A stretch of DNA of 64,000 nt from Macrostomum hystrix (GCA_950097015.1 CATNEN010000034.1:5033501-5097500); one strand, 5' to 3'. Shown: positions 43,401-54,927, counted from the stretch's first letter. Numbers and translations: made by a program. The notes: generated by a model from the letters alone, not told the origin.

Positions 43401-45427
43401 GGATTCTGTTCCCTCTGACCCTAGGATTCTGATCCCTCTGACCCATGGATTCTGATCCCTCTGGCCCATGGATTATGATCCTCTGACCCAAGGATTCTGA
43501 TCCCTCTGATCCTAGGATTCTGATCCCTCTGACCCATGGATTCGGTTCCCTCTGATCCTAGGATTCTGATCCCTCTGACCCATGGATTCTGATCCCTCTG
43601 GCCCATGGATTATGATCCTCTGACCCAAGGATTCTGATCCCTCTGATCCTAGGATTCTGATCCCTCTGACCCATGGATTCTGATCCCTCTGACCCAAGGA
43701 TTCTGATCCCTCTGACCCAAGGTTTCTGATCCCTCTGACCCAAGGATTCTGATCCCTCTGACCCATGGATTCTGATCCCTCTGACCCATGTATTCTGATC
43801 CCTCTGACCCATGGATTCTGATCCCTCTGACCCATGGATTCTGATCCCTCTGACCCATGGATTCTGATCCCTCTGACCCATGGATTCTGATCCCTCTGAC
43901 CCATGGATTCTGATCCCTTTGACCCATGGATTCTGTTCCCTCTGATCCTAGGATTCTGATCCCTCTGACCCATGGATTCTGATCCCTTTGACCCATGGAT
44001 TCTGATCCCTCTGACCCATGGATTCTGATCCCTCTGGCCCATGAATTCTGATCCCTTTGACCCAAGGATTCTGTTCCCTCTGATCCTAGGATTCTGATCC
44101 CTCTGACCCATGGATTATGATCCTCTGACCCAAGGATTATGATCCTCTGACCCAAGGATTCTGATCCCTCTGATCCGAGGGTTCTGATCCCTCTGACCAA
44201 TGGATTCTGATCCCTTTGACCCATGGATTCTGTTCCCTCTGATCCTAGGATTCTGATCCCTCTGACCTATGGATTATGATCCTCTGACCCATGGATTATG
44301 ATCCTCTGACCCAAGGATTCTGATCCCTCTGATCCGAGGGTTCTGATCCCTCTGACCAATGGATTCTGATCCCTTTGACCCATGGATTCTGTTCCCTCTG
44401 ATCCTAGGATTCTGATCCCTCTGACCCATGGATTATGATCCCTCTGACCCATGGATTATGATCCTCTGACCCATGGATTATGATCCTCTGACCCAAGGAT
44501 TATGATCCTCTGACCCAAGGATTCTGATCCCTCTGACCCATGGATTCTGATCCCTTTGACCCGACCCATGGATTCTGTTCCCTCTGATCCTATGATTCTG
44601 ATCCCTCTGACCCATGGATTCTGATCCCTCTGACCCATGGATTCTGATCCCTCTGACCGAAGTATTCCCAAAAACAAATCCGCAGCTACGCCAGCCAATC
44701 GGAGTCGCTCCTCGACCTTCTGCACGGCTCCCCCTCCTCGCCGCCTCCTTCGACGCCGTCGATTCTGGCCCGCCTGCTGCTGCTGGCCGACCCCAGCTGC
44801 TCAGAAGTTGCAGCGGTCGGCTCCGAGGTCCGTTTACGCCACAGCCTACTTGACTGCCGCGTCAGCATCGACTTTGCCGCCACCGACGAGGCCAAACGCA
44901 GCGAGCTGGTGCTGGATCAGCAGCTGGGAGTCGAGCTGGCCAAGCACTGCCCGCCGTTGCGGCCGCTGCTGACGGCTCTGCAGTGCCTCTTGATGCCTCA
45001 GCTGAATGTCGCCGACGGCGGCCTAACCGACTGGCACCTGTTGAAACTGCTCTGCGATTCTTTGCACCGCCGAGGTTGCCTCCCGACGCTGAAGGAGGTT
45101 CGCGCGGCGCTCCGACCGACGGGTCTGTCGGCTGAGCACGGCGCCCGCCTTCGGTCTAGCGCGGGCGGCAGTCTGGGACGTCGGCTGCTCGAATCTTTGG
45201 AGGACGCCGCGGATAGCGACGGCTCGTCATTTCCGCTGACCGACGCGGCTCGTCAACCTCTGCGAGAGGCCCGACGGCGGCTGCTGAAGGGCGACAGTCT
45301 GATGGACGTTGTCGGTGATTTCAGCGGCCTTGGCGAGTTGGATGCCAGTGCTGATGACGATGTCGAAAAGTTCGCTAGAATGCTCAGAACTATCGATGCC
45401 GAGGACAGAATTAGGTGTGCCAGCTGA
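40491..45427 (+). CDS. MTPAP-like non-canonical poly(A) polymerase relative, catalytic DxD lost, 5' end not found
   Basis: Two exons, join(40491..41134, 44686..45427), splice in frame (GTGAGA...CCGCAG) to 461 residues ending at TGA. The first exon opens after TTTTCTCGCAG and has no ATG, so upstream exon(s) are missing from this call. Residues about 45-65 (GGAGALLMEFGHWSEVRDYL) resemble the N-terminal RNA-binding-like part of mitochondrial poly(A) polymerase. The nucleotidyltransferase core shows VGGSRCGFGVRGSPLNL at about 174-190, where active enzymes have G-S...G-S-D-L-D: both Asp are replaced (Pro187, Asn189). The third Asp survives as Asp277 in SIDFAAT. GGLTDWHLLKLLCDSL and GCLPTLKEVRA match the central domain. 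It is therefore probably a catalytically dead member or a diverged paralogue. The last exon could instead continue, as GTGTGC after ATTAG may be a donor. Family is fairly sure, the MTPAP branch less so. Confidence 0.72.
41288..42918. repeat. 18/23-bp polypyrimidine array in the MTPAP-like intron
   Basis: About 85 copies of CTCTTCTCATCTCTCCCT, some with an extra CTCTT (23 bp). Over 1.6 kb the plus strand has no G at all and only one or two A per unit. All three frames are open, giving long Leu/Ser-rich false proteins. The order of 18- and 23-bp units recurs in blocks. Confidence 0.97.
42919..43314. other. Unique part of the MTPAP-like intron
   Basis: The spacer between two intronic arrays holds no recognisable exon or signal. 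Confidence 0.45.
43315..44662. repeat. 23-bp tandem array at the end of the MTPAP-like intron
   Basis: About 58 copies of a 23-bp unit, core GATTCTGATCCCTCTGACCC followed by ATG or AAG. Variants include GATTATGATCCTCTGACCC and CTGATCCTAG. With the preceding array it makes up about 84 percent of the 3.55-kb intron. Blocks containing GATCCGAGGGTTCTGATC occur at about 44.17 and 44.33 kb in the same context, indicating segment duplication. Confidence 0.96.
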
Positions 45428-45604
45428 TTCCTATGGCACAATGTTCCTGCTGGGTGGATGCACGGTTTAAGTCAGTATTCTTGGTTACTAGTGGGGGCAT
45501 TCGTTTGGGTAATGGTGTGGTAATAATTGGCTAATGATTAAGGACAGTTTTAGGATTGGTCTCAAAGGACGGTTTAGGTAACTGTATCAATTTAAGGTTT
45601 TGAT

Positions 45605-46014
45605 TAATGGTCTCAAAGGAATGTTTTGGGTAATGGTCTCAAAGGAATGTTTTGGGGAATGGTCTCAAAGGAATGGTTTGGGAAATGGTCTCAATGGAAT
45701 GGTTTGGGTAATGGTCTCAAAGGAATGGTTTGGGTAATGGTCTCAAAGGAATGGTTTGGGAAATGGTCTCAATGGAATGGTTTGGGTAATGGTCTCAAAG
45801 GAATGGTTTGAGTAATGGTCTCAAAGGAATGGTTTGGGTAATGGTCTCAAAGGAATGGTTTGGGAAATGGTCTCAAAGGAATGGTTTGGGAAATGGTCTC
45901 AAAGGAATGGTTTGGGTAATGGTCTCAATGGAATGGTTTGGGTAATGTTCTCAAAGGAATGGTTTGGGTAATGGTCTCAAAGGAATGGTTTGGGTAATGG
46001 TCTCAAAGGATGGT
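45605..46014. repeat. 26-bp tandem array after the MTPAP-like gene
   Basis: About 15 copies of a 26-bp unit, core GGTTTGGGTAATGGTCTCAA followed by AGGAAT. Variants are GGGAAATGG and TCAATGGAAT. If the AATAAA at 46045 serves the upstream gene, this array would lie within its 3' UTR. Confidence 0.95.
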
Positions 46015-46044
46015 AATGGTAATATCCCGAAACCGTATTTTTAC

Positions 46045-46050
46045 AATAAA
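46045..46050 (+). terminator. Polyadenylation signal, possibly of the MTPAP-like gene
   Basis: AATAAA lies about 620 nt after the stop codon and just beyond the 26-bp array. No nearer canonical signal was found. Confidence 0.4.
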
Positions 46051-46569
46051 TACACTCCTAAACACATTTATGATTGTGCTGGAGTTTTAAAGCATTTTGT
46101 TATAATTGATTAAATGTATTTGGTACGCTTTTGAATTATTTACTGTAAAATTTTATTATTAACTGTGAATATTTTCCTATTGGTTCATCTTTGCGAACAG
46201 TTTACTCGGTCTTGTCTTGTAGTTTGCTTTCGGAATCTAGGGCATGCATATCTAGCTGCTTTTCCTGCAACTGTCTGTGTTGTCTGTTAAGTTAATGAGG
46301 CATTGCTAAATTTAGATTGCTAGACTAGAATAAGAATAACTAGCTAGGATATGTGGGCCGATGAAATGAAAATTCTGCACTGATTAAGGTCCGTAATTAT
46401 TAGTGCAGTCAGTCATAATTTGCTTACCTGCCTGTTAAGTTTCTTCTTTGTCTTCTGCTATTTTTAGTCTTATAAACTTGGTCGTATTGAGCTCACCACA
46501 CATGAAGTGAAACGTGTACCCAAATTATGCACCTGTGTCCCACAACTGCAGAAACTGATGAATGTATCT
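46051..46569. other. Unique AT-rich spacer
   Basis: No gene or RNA recognised. Confidence 0.45.
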
Positions 46570-47314
46570 GTCCTTCAGTGTGTTACCCTCAGTCACTCTC
46601 TGTGTCTTTCAGTGTGTTACCCTCAGTCACTCTGTGTCCTTCAGTGTGTCACCCTCAGTCACTCTGTGTCCTTCAGTGTGTCACCCTCAGTCACTCTGTG
46701 TCCTTCAGTGTGTCACCCTCAGTCACTCTCTGTCCTTTAGTGTGTCACCTCAGTCACTCTGTGTCCTTCAGTGTGTTACCCTCAGTCACTCTGTGTCCTT
46801 CAGTGTGCCACCCTCAGTCACTCTGTGTCCTTCAGTGTGCCATCCTCAGCCACTCTCTGTCCTTCAGTGTGCCACCCTCAGTCACTCTCTGTCCTTCAGT
46901 GTGCCACCCTCAGTCACTCTCTGTCCTTCAGTGTGCCACCCTCAGTCACTCTCTGTCCTTCAGTGTGTCACCCTCAGTCACTATCTGTCCTTCAGTGTGT
47001 CACCCTCAGTCACTCTCTGTCCTTCAGTATGCCACCCTCAGTCACTCTCTGTCCTTCAGTGTGCCACCCTCAGTCACTCTCTGCCCTTCAGTGTGTTACC
47101 CTCAGTCACTCTCTGTCCTTCAGTGTGCCACTCTCAGTCACTCTCTGTCCTTCAGTGTGCCACCCTAAGTCACTCTCTGTCCTTCAGTGTGCCACCCTCA
47201 GTCACTCTCTGTCCTTCAGTGTGCCACCCTCAGTCACTCTCTGTCCTTCAGTGTGTCACCCTCAGTCACTCTCTGTCCTTCAGTGTGCCACCCTCAGTCA
47301 CTCTCTGTCCTTTT
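46570..47314. repeat. 30/32-bp tandem array related to the 38.6-kb array
   Basis: About 23 copies of a 30-32 bp unit, core CCTTCAGTGTGCCACCCTCA followed by GTCACTCTCTGT. It shares GTGCCACCCTCAGTCACTC with the 30-bp array 8 kb upstream, so both derive from one ancestor. Early units are GTGTCACC and 30 bp; later units are GTGCCACC and 32 bp. Each unit has two acceptor-like sites (CCTTCAG, CCCTCAG). Confidence 0.95.
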
Positions 47315-48050
47315 ATTTTCGATATTTTCTCTGATAATTTCTGCTAGTTTTATTCAAATACAGCGCAAGTTGGCTTTTATTTATCGTTGAGTCACCATGA
47401 CTAGTGTGGTTACTAGCAACCCTGGAATACTGTGTGTTGTTCACATTCCGTATATATTTGTAAATTTGGCTGCAAAGGCCTAGTTAATGTGTCTAGCTAA
47501 CTGTAGCAGGTGTAGGCAGTCCTTCAGTGCCGGCTTTGTATAAAGAAGAAAACTGGCCGACAGACTGACTCACCTCCACTCAACTGGCGTAGAAAAATAT
47601 GCCAAGCCGCTCAACTTTGGGAGAGGGTTGGCGGCTGTCTCTAACATTGACCCTACTGGGAGTGCCTTGGGCGGGGAATACAGAATTACGTAATCTCTCG
47701 TTTCTCTCTAGCACTGTTCCAGTAGCAGCAGCAGCCACGGCCGCTACGGTGATTCTTTTCAACAGACCCCTTGTGTCCAATTAACGTGTAGGTGAATTCG
47801 TTTCATCTTGTTGTTTCAAGCATTGCGCACTGAATCTGTTAATCTTTTAGTAATCAAATTTGTAAGCTCTCTCTATTTGCTACTTTTTCTGTTCGTAAGA
47901 TTCAATTTGTTGAACACTTATTAAACATTGCTTGATCAGCGGATTATATCTAGGGAATAGAGTGTTATAATCCTTATTATAATCCCATTATAATCCTTAC
48001 TGTCTCCCTGTTTCGATGCTTTTTATCCCTTAGCTGTCTTAACTCTCCCG
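47315..48050. other. Unique spacer, no gene recognised
   Basis: Overlapping short frames on opposite strands at 47580-47784 include a GCAGCAGCAGCC run, but neither has a domain. A CTCTCTCTAG at about 47700-47711 could be a splice acceptor. Confidence 0.35.
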
Positions 48051-48074
48051 TTGACTGTGTCCAACCTCCCCTGT

Positions 48075-48215
48075 CCATGTCTCATCTCTCTCGCGTCTAA
48101 TCTCTCCCCTGTCTATGTCTCATCTCTTAATTGTCTCATGTCTCAATCGTCTCATCTCGCAATTGTCTCATCTCTCAATTGTCCCATATCTCGATTGTCT
48201 CATCTCTCCCCTGTC
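48075..48215. repeat. Short, diverged 15-bp array (CTCATCTCTCAATTGT)
   Basis: Eight to nine imperfect copies of GTCTCATCTCTCAATT. It resembles the 16-bp TCTCATCTCTCCTGTG array in RABEPK intron 1. Confidence 0.8.
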
Positions 48216-48647
48216 GGCGTCTCACATCTTTCTATTTTTAGAACTCTTTCTACTATTCTTGTCTCTTCAAACAAAAGCATGTTTCAAACAAATACATATT
48301 TTATTTATTATTTCTCAAGACAGTTTTTCCTTCTAGCACTGTCTATCGGAACTTATTATGTCTGCTGAACATATCAATCGACAATCTTTGGCGCAATACT
48401 ATAATTAGGAATGACACCAAATTTGTACAGTGTTTAGGGATCATTTCAGGTAAACCAGAGGCTATTAATAAAACTTCCAAACTTGTGAACAAGCCTTTCA
48501 AGCTTCATTCTTACTGTATCGCATAGTTTACACTCTAGGTTGTCATAAGCAACCTAGCATACATAGGCTGCACTGTGTTTTACTGTGTAAAATTGTACAT
48601 AGCAGTCCAGTTTTTCAAATCAGTTTGCTTGGTTGCGAAGAATGTGT
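48216..48647. other. Unique AT-rich spacer
   Basis: Nothing recognised. Confidence 0.45.
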
Positions 48648-49062
48648 GCCATTTCTCCCCATCAGTCCATCAGAGTGTGCCATTTCTCCCCATCAGTCCA
48701 TCAGAGTGTGCCATTTCTCCCCATCAGTCCATCAGAGTGTGCCATTTCTCCCATCAGTCCATCAGAGTGTGCCATTTCTCCCATTCAGTCCATCAGAGTG
48801 TGCCATTTCTCCCCATCAGTCCATCAGAGTGTGCCATTTCTCCCATTCAGTTCTTCAGGGTGTGCCATTTCTCCCATTCAGTTCTTCAGACTGTGCCATT
48901 TCTCCCATTCAGTTCTTCAGGGTGTGCCATTTCTCCCATTCAGTTCTTCAGGGTGTGTCATTTCTCCCATTCAGTTCTTCAGGGTGTGTCATTTCTCCCA
49001 TTCAGTTCTTCAGGGTGTGTCATTTCTCCCATTCAGTTCTTCAGGGTGTGCCATTTCTCAAA
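48648..49062. repeat. 31-bp tandem array
   Basis: About 13 copies of a 30-31 bp unit, core CATCAGAGTGTGCCATTTCT followed by CCCCATCAGTC in the first half and by CCCATTCAGTTCTTCAGGG in the second half. The two halves are two homogenised subfamilies with a sharp switch at about 48.85 kb. TTCTTCAG is acceptor-like. Confidence 0.94.
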
Positions 49063-49615
49063 GAGATTTTGGGACTAGGGCAGATCGTGGTAAATGAGTA
49101 TAGAATGTTATTGTTAGGCAGGTCAGAGATTTTGAAGTTGAGCAGTTTGGAGTTTGCTGGCTTATAGTGAGCATATGCACTCACGCAGGGGAGGACTTTT
49201 GGGAAGGGGCAAATTTTGCCGCGCGCGAAGAGTGAGGTATAGGGAGAGAAGGAGACAGGCCGAATCCCACGCCCACGCGCAGTCTAGGGCCGCCGCCGCC
49301 ACCGCCTCCGCAATTTCGCCCTCCGCCGCCCCCCTCTCTCCTCAATCGCCCCGGTGACCGCCCGCCCCAACCTCCCCGCCTCCGCCCGGCATTTTTCTTA
49401 GAGAAAAAAACTTTCCCGGCCCCCTTCTCCGCTTTGGCCTACGGTTCGATTGCTCGCCGACACCTCCTCCGCCCTGACTGCCTTCCCAAGGCGGCCCTTC
49501 AAGTGCATGCGAGAACTCATTCTCCCCTATTCCAAATTTAGACAGGCCTGCAATAAAAAATAATAATCAAGCCTTTCGTTTAAATGGTTAGCGGGTGAGA
49601 ATTTATCATACAATA
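49063..49615. other. GC- and CpG-rich segment, possible promoter
   Basis: From about 49200 to 49510 the sequence becomes GC-rich with GCCGCCGCCGCCACCGCC and many CpGs, unlike any other intergenic stretch here. No convincing coding frame or TATA box. It could be a promoter or 5' UTR of a gene whose coding exons I cannot find. Confidence 0.3.
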
Positions 49616-50950
49616 CACAAAATCTGAGATCAATAGAGAGTAGACTGAGATTGAGAGAGAGAGAGATAGTAGACTGAGATGGAGAGAGAGAGTAGACTGA
49701 GATTAAGAGAGAGAGTAGAATGAGATTGAGAGAGAGAGAGTAGAATGAGATTGAGAGAGAGAGAGTAGACTGAGATTAAGAGAGAGAGAATATAATGAGA
49801 TTGAGAGAGAGAGAGAATAGACTGAGATTGAGAGAGAGAGATAGTAGACTCAAATTGAGAGAGAGAGAGAGAGAGAGTAGACTGAGATGGAGAGAGAGAG
49901 TAGACTGAGATTAAGAGAGAGAGTAGAATGAGATTGAGAGAGAGAGAGAGTAGAATGAGATTGAGAGAGAGAGAGTAGACTGAGATTAAGAGAGAGAGAG
50001 TAGAATGAGATTGAGAGAGAGAGAGAATAGACTGAGATTGAGAGAGAGAGTAGACTGAGATGGAGAGAGAGAGTAGACTGAGATTAAGAGAGAGAGTAGA
50101 ATGAGATTGAGAGAGAGAGAGTAGAATGAGATTGAGAGAGAGAGAGTAGACTGAGATTAAGAGAGAGAGTAGAATGAGATTGAGAGAGAGAGAATAGACT
50201 GAGATTGAGAGAGAGAGATAGTAGACTCAAATTGAGAGAGAGAGAGAGAGAGTAGACTGAGATGGAGAGAGAGAGTAGACTGAGATTAAGAGAGAGAGTA
50301 GAATGAGATTGAGAGAGAGAGAGAGTAGAATGAGATTGAGAGAGAGAGAGTAGAATGAGATTGAGAGAGAGAGAGAATAGACTGAGATTGAGAGAGAGAG
50401 TAGACTGAGATGGAGAGAGAGAGTAGACTGAGATTGAGAGAGAGAGTAGACTGAGATTGAGAGAGAGAGAGTAGAATGAGATTGAGAGAGAGAGAGAGTA
50501 GAATGAGATGGAGAGAGAGAGTAGAATGAGATTGAGAGAGAGAGTAGACTGAGATTAAGAGAGAGAGAGTAGAATGAGATTGAGAGAGAGAGAGAGAGTA
50601 GAATGAGATTAAGAGAGAGAGTAGAATGAGATTGAGAGAGAGAGTAGAATGAGATTGAGAGAGAGAGTAGACTGAGATTGAGAGAGAGAGTAGACTCAGA
50701 TGGAGAGACAGAGTAGACTGAGATTGAGAGAGAGAGAGTAGAATGAGATTGAGAGAGAGAGAGAGTAGACTGAGATTGAGAGAGAGAGTATACTGACATG
50801 GTGAGAGAGTAGACTGACATGGAGAGAGAGTAGACTGACATGGTGAGAGAGTAGACTGACATGGAGAGAGAGTAGACTGACATGGAGAGAGAGTAGACTG
50901 ACATGGAGAGAGAGAGTAGACTGAGATTGAGAGAGAGAGATAGTAGACTC

Positions 50951-50986
<36 letters not shown>

Positions 50987-52504
50987 ATGAGATGGAGAGA
51001 GAGAGAGTAGAATGAGATGGAGAGAGAGAGGGTAGAATGAGATTGAGAGAGAGAGTAGACTGAGATTGAGAGAGAGAGAGTAGAATGAGATTGAGAGAGA
51101 GAGTAGAATGAGATTGAGAGAGAGAGTAGACTGAGATTGAGAGAGAGAGTAGAATGAGATTGAGAGAGAGAGAGTAGAATGAGATTGAGAGAGAGAGTAG
51201 AATGAGATTGAGAGAGAGAGTAGAATGAGATTGAGAGAGAGAGTAGAATGAGATTGAGAGAGAGAGTAGAATGAGATTGAGAGAGAGAGTAGAATGAGAT
51301 TGAGAGAGAGTAGACTGAGATTGAGAGAGAGAGAGTCGACTGAGATTGAGAGAGAGAGAGTAGAATGAGATTGAGAGAGAGAGTAGACTGAGATTAAGAG
51401 AGAGAGAGTAGAATGAGATTGAGAGAGAGAGAGAGAGTAGACTGAGATTGAGAGAGAGAGAGAATAGAATTAGATTGAGAGAGAGAGTAGTATGAGATTG
51501 AGAGAGAGAGTAGACTGAGATTGAGAGAGAGAGAGTAGAATGAGATTGAGAGAGAGAGAGTAGAATGAGATTGAGAGAGAGAGTAGAATGAGATTGAGAG
51601 AGAGAGTAGAATGAGATTGAGAGAGAGAGTAGACTGAGATTGAGAGAGAGAGAGTAGAATGAGATTGAGAGAGAGAGAGAGAGTAGACTGAGATTGAGAG
51701 AGAGAGAGAATAGAATTAGATTGAGAGAGAGAGTAGAATGAGATTGAGAGAGAGAGAGAGAGTAGACTGAGATTGAGAGAGAGAGAGAATAGAATTAGAT
51801 TGAGAGAGAGAGTAGTATGAGATTGAGAGAGAGAGTAGACTGAGATTGAGAGAGAGAGAGTAGAATGAGATTGAGAGAGAGAGAGAGTAGAATGAGATTG
51901 AGAGAGAGAGTAGAATGAGATTGAGAGAGAGAGTAGAATGAGATTGAGAGAGAGAGTAGACTGAGATTGAGAGAGAGAGAGTAGAATGAGATTGAGAGAG
52001 AGAGAGAGTAGACTGAGATTGAGAGAGAGAGAGAATAGAATTAGATTGAGAGAGAGAGTAGAATGAGATTGAGAGAGAGAGTAGACTGAGATTGAGAGAG
52101 AGAGAGAGTAGAATGAGATTGAGAGAGAGAGAGTAGAATGAGATTGAGAGAGAGAGTAGAATGAGATTGAGAGAGAGAGAGTAGAATGAGATTGAGAGAG
52201 AGAGTAGAATGAGATTGAGAGAGAGAGTAGAATGAGATTGAGAGAGAGAGTAGACTGAGATTGAGAGAGAGAGAGTAGACTGAGATTGAGAGAGAGAGAG
52301 TAGAATGAGATTGAGAGAGAGAGAGAGAGAGAGAGAGTAGACTGAGATTGAGAGAGAGAGTATACTGACATGGTGAGAGAGTAGACTGACATGGAGAGAG
52401 AGTAGACTGACATGGAGAGAGAGTAGACTGACATGGTGAGAGAGTAGACTGACATGGTGAGATAGTAGACTGACATGGAGAGAGAGTAGACTGAGATCGA
52501 GAAA
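49616..52504. repeat. 22-28-bp polypurine array (TAGAATGAGATTGAGAGAGA)
   Basis: About 115 copies of a unit of variable length, core TAGAATGAGATTGAGAGAGA, with a (GA)n tail of four to twelve repeats and alternation of TAGACTGAG and TAGAATGAG. Small islands of TAGACTGACATGGAGAGAG at 50.79-50.91 and 52.37-52.49 kb are related and similarly ordered, which suggests that an approximately 1.6-kb block was duplicated. Minus-strand Leu/Ser/Tyr frames up to 410 codons are artefacts. Confidence 0.96.
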
Positions 52505-53030
52505 GATTTGATAACTACTCGTTGATACATAACCGTAATTTTCTCTAGATATTGCTGAAGAAAAAGTTCGTCTGTAGTCGTCCACTCATATGGTTTTATT
52601 ATTAGACTACCTCGAATGGCTTGCACTGCTCAAGAAATAGTGATGCTCGGTGTGAGAACAGTCGGTGTGTTTGTGTGCGCGTGCGTCTTCGTTTCGCAGT
52701 TGCACAGGCCAAATATAGTGGCAGACTCTAAGCTGGTCATATATTTTTCTTTGTTTTTTTTCGTAAAGTGGTTTTTGTCTTTACCCCTGCAATGCTCTCC
52801 TTACCCTCTTAGCCCGCCCACCTACCGCTGTCTGCGGCACTGGCTCAGACTGTGCGTTGGAATGCGAAATTATATTTATTCTGTAATATGTTTAGTCTAG
52901 CTCGTGTTTAGATTTTCTGCGTGGGCTGGCGGCCTCAGCTTGTAATTTGACTGGTTGACTTTGGACTTCGTTGCTAGATTTAATGCTTGTAGGCGCTCTG
53001 GTCTCTCCTGTTAGACTTCACTCTCAACTG
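52505..53030. other. Unique spacer, no gene recognised
   Basis: The 94-codon plus-strand frame at 52616-52900 has a hydrophobic Phe/Leu stretch but no family resemblance. Not called. Confidence 0.4.
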
Positions 53031-53946
53031 TCAGAGTGGACACTCACCTGTTAGACTCTACATAGTCACCTGTTGGACTCTAGATAATCCTCTATTTAGT
53101 CTCTAGATTATCGCCTGTTAGTCCCAAGATATTCGTCCGTTAGACTCTAGATAATCACCTGTTAGAGTCTAGATAATCACCTGTTAGTCTCTAGATAATC
53201 ACCTGTTTGACTCTAGAAAATCCCCTAATTAGTCCCTAGATAATCACTGTTAGTCTTTAGATAATACCCCATTTAGATCACCTGTTAGACTCTAGATAAC
53301 CACCTGTTAGACTCTAGATAATCACCTGCTAGACTCTAGATAATCACCTCTTAGACTCTAGATAATCACCTGTTAGACTCTAGATAATCACCTGTTAGAC
53401 TCTAGATAATCACCTGTTAGACTCTAGATAATCACCTGTTAGACTCTAGATAATCCCTGTTACACTCTAGATAACCACCTGTTAGACTCTAGATAATCAC
53501 ATGTTAGACTCTAGATAATCACATGTTAGACTCTAGATAATCACCTGTTAGAGTCTAGATAATCACCTGTTAGACTCTAGATAATCACCTGTTAGACTCT
53601 AGATAATCCACTGTTAGGCTCTAGATAACCACCTGTTATTCTCTACATAATCACCTGTTAGACTCTAGATAATCCACTGTTAGGCTCTAGATAACCACCT
53701 GTTAGAGTCTAGATAATCACCTGTTAGTCTCTAGATAATCACCTGTTTGACTCTAGAAAATCCCCTAATTAGTCCCTAGATAATCACTGTTAGTCTTTAG
53801 ATAATACCCCATTTAGATCACCTGTTAGACTCTAGATAACCACCTGTTAGACTCTAGATAATCACCTGTTAGACTCTAGATAATCACCTCTTAGACTCTA
53901 GATAATCACCTGTTAGACTCTAGATAATCACCTCTTAGACTAGACT
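53031..53946. repeat. 22-bp tandem array (ACTCTAGATAATCACCTGTTAG)
   Basis: About 41 copies with core CTCTAGATAATCACCTGTTA. Each has TCTAGA and E-box-like CACCTG. A block with rare variants (CTAGAAAATCCCCTAATTAG, then TTAGATAATACCCCATTTAG) occurs at about 53.16-53.33 kb and again, nearly base for base, 542 bp downstream at 53.70-53.87 kb, a clear segmental duplication inside the array. Confidence 0.96.
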
Positions 53947-54600
53947 AGGCTGTAATTAAAGCGAATAAACTTCATTATTGTAAATAAACACTTCAAAACC
54001 TAAAATCTAACACCTCGTCAATATCTTGAGATCGATAAATTAAGCGAAAGAAAGAGGAGCTATGCTCACTTCTACTCGCACTGACTAATCTTTTGTGAGA
54101 ACAGTCAGTCAGCCGCACCCACCCCCACCCGCCCCACTGTGGAAACTGATGCGTCAACGATTTTTTGTTCTTAAAACAAAGTGTAGATCGAGTTGAATCA
54201 TCGGGGAATTTTTCCTAGCTTTCTTCCTACCCCTCGGCGTGAGCTGTCGTAAAATTTTCAACCCCCGCCTAGTCTATCCTAATGCCATAAACTGACTAAA
54301 ATTCAATTGGGAGACTGATATTTTCAGGGGGGTGGGGCTTACACGCTTCCTAAAAACTCCCTTCCCACATGGCCTGGGCTATGACGACAGCACAGCCCGA
54401 CCTTTCGAATATGACAAAGAAAGATTTTTGGGTGGGGTTGGGCGTGTGTGTGTGACACAATCAGGCCTGGGCTGAGTAAGTGTGTGGGATTCTTTCGGAG
54501 AGAGGAGGGGGTGGGAGATATTTTCAAGCTAGTCATGCAGCTCTTTAAAACTGAAGGACGGGGGATTCTCCATTTCGATATCCTTCTCTAACACTCCGTG
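53947..54600. other. Spacer upstream of the IER-like promoter
   Basis: Unique sequence with G-rich and C-rich tracts. No gene recognised; the minus-strand frame 54339-54536 has no domain. Confidence 0.4.
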
Positions 54601-54653
54601 ACCTTGAGCGCCTTATAATTGGTCGCCAGCGAAGCAGAGACCGAGGTGAGGTT

Positions 54654-54790
54654 CTATTTTTAGCTCTCACCCCAGACAGTGCCTGACCAACCCCACCCAC
54701 CCCAGCCAGAGCCTAGCCAATGAGAGACGGCCGGCAGCCCCCGCGAGAAGCAGCGCCATATATAGTGAGGCATGCATGGCCGCCCCCTAT
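54654..54790 (+). promoter_or_regulatory. Core promoter of the IER-like gene (MEF2-like, CCAAT, CArG/TATA)
   Basis: In order: CTATTTTTAG at 54654-54663 (fits MEF2 YTAWWWWTAR), CCAAT at 54717-54721, and CCATATATAG at 54756-54765. The last is at once a TATA element and a one-mismatch CArG box (CC-W6-GG). Transcription would start near 54790, giving a leader of about 140 nt. CArG/MEF2 elements are usual in immediate-early promoters driven by SRF or MEF2; function here is inferred. Confidence 0.55.
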
Positions 54791-54927
54791 AGAGCGCATT
54801 GAGTGCACACGCTGGATTGCGAATTGCAATTCATTTCACTTCTAAAAAGAACAATACGAGTACTTTGCCCGAAGTTCTGGCGGTCTTTACCAGTTTTTAA
54901 CCTCGTGGAAAACTTTGTGTTGTAGCA

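Noticed and set aside
50227-52626. Minus-strand Leu/Ser/Tyr frames of 241-410 codons.
   Set aside because: Read-through of the polypurine array; two frames are open across the same DNA.
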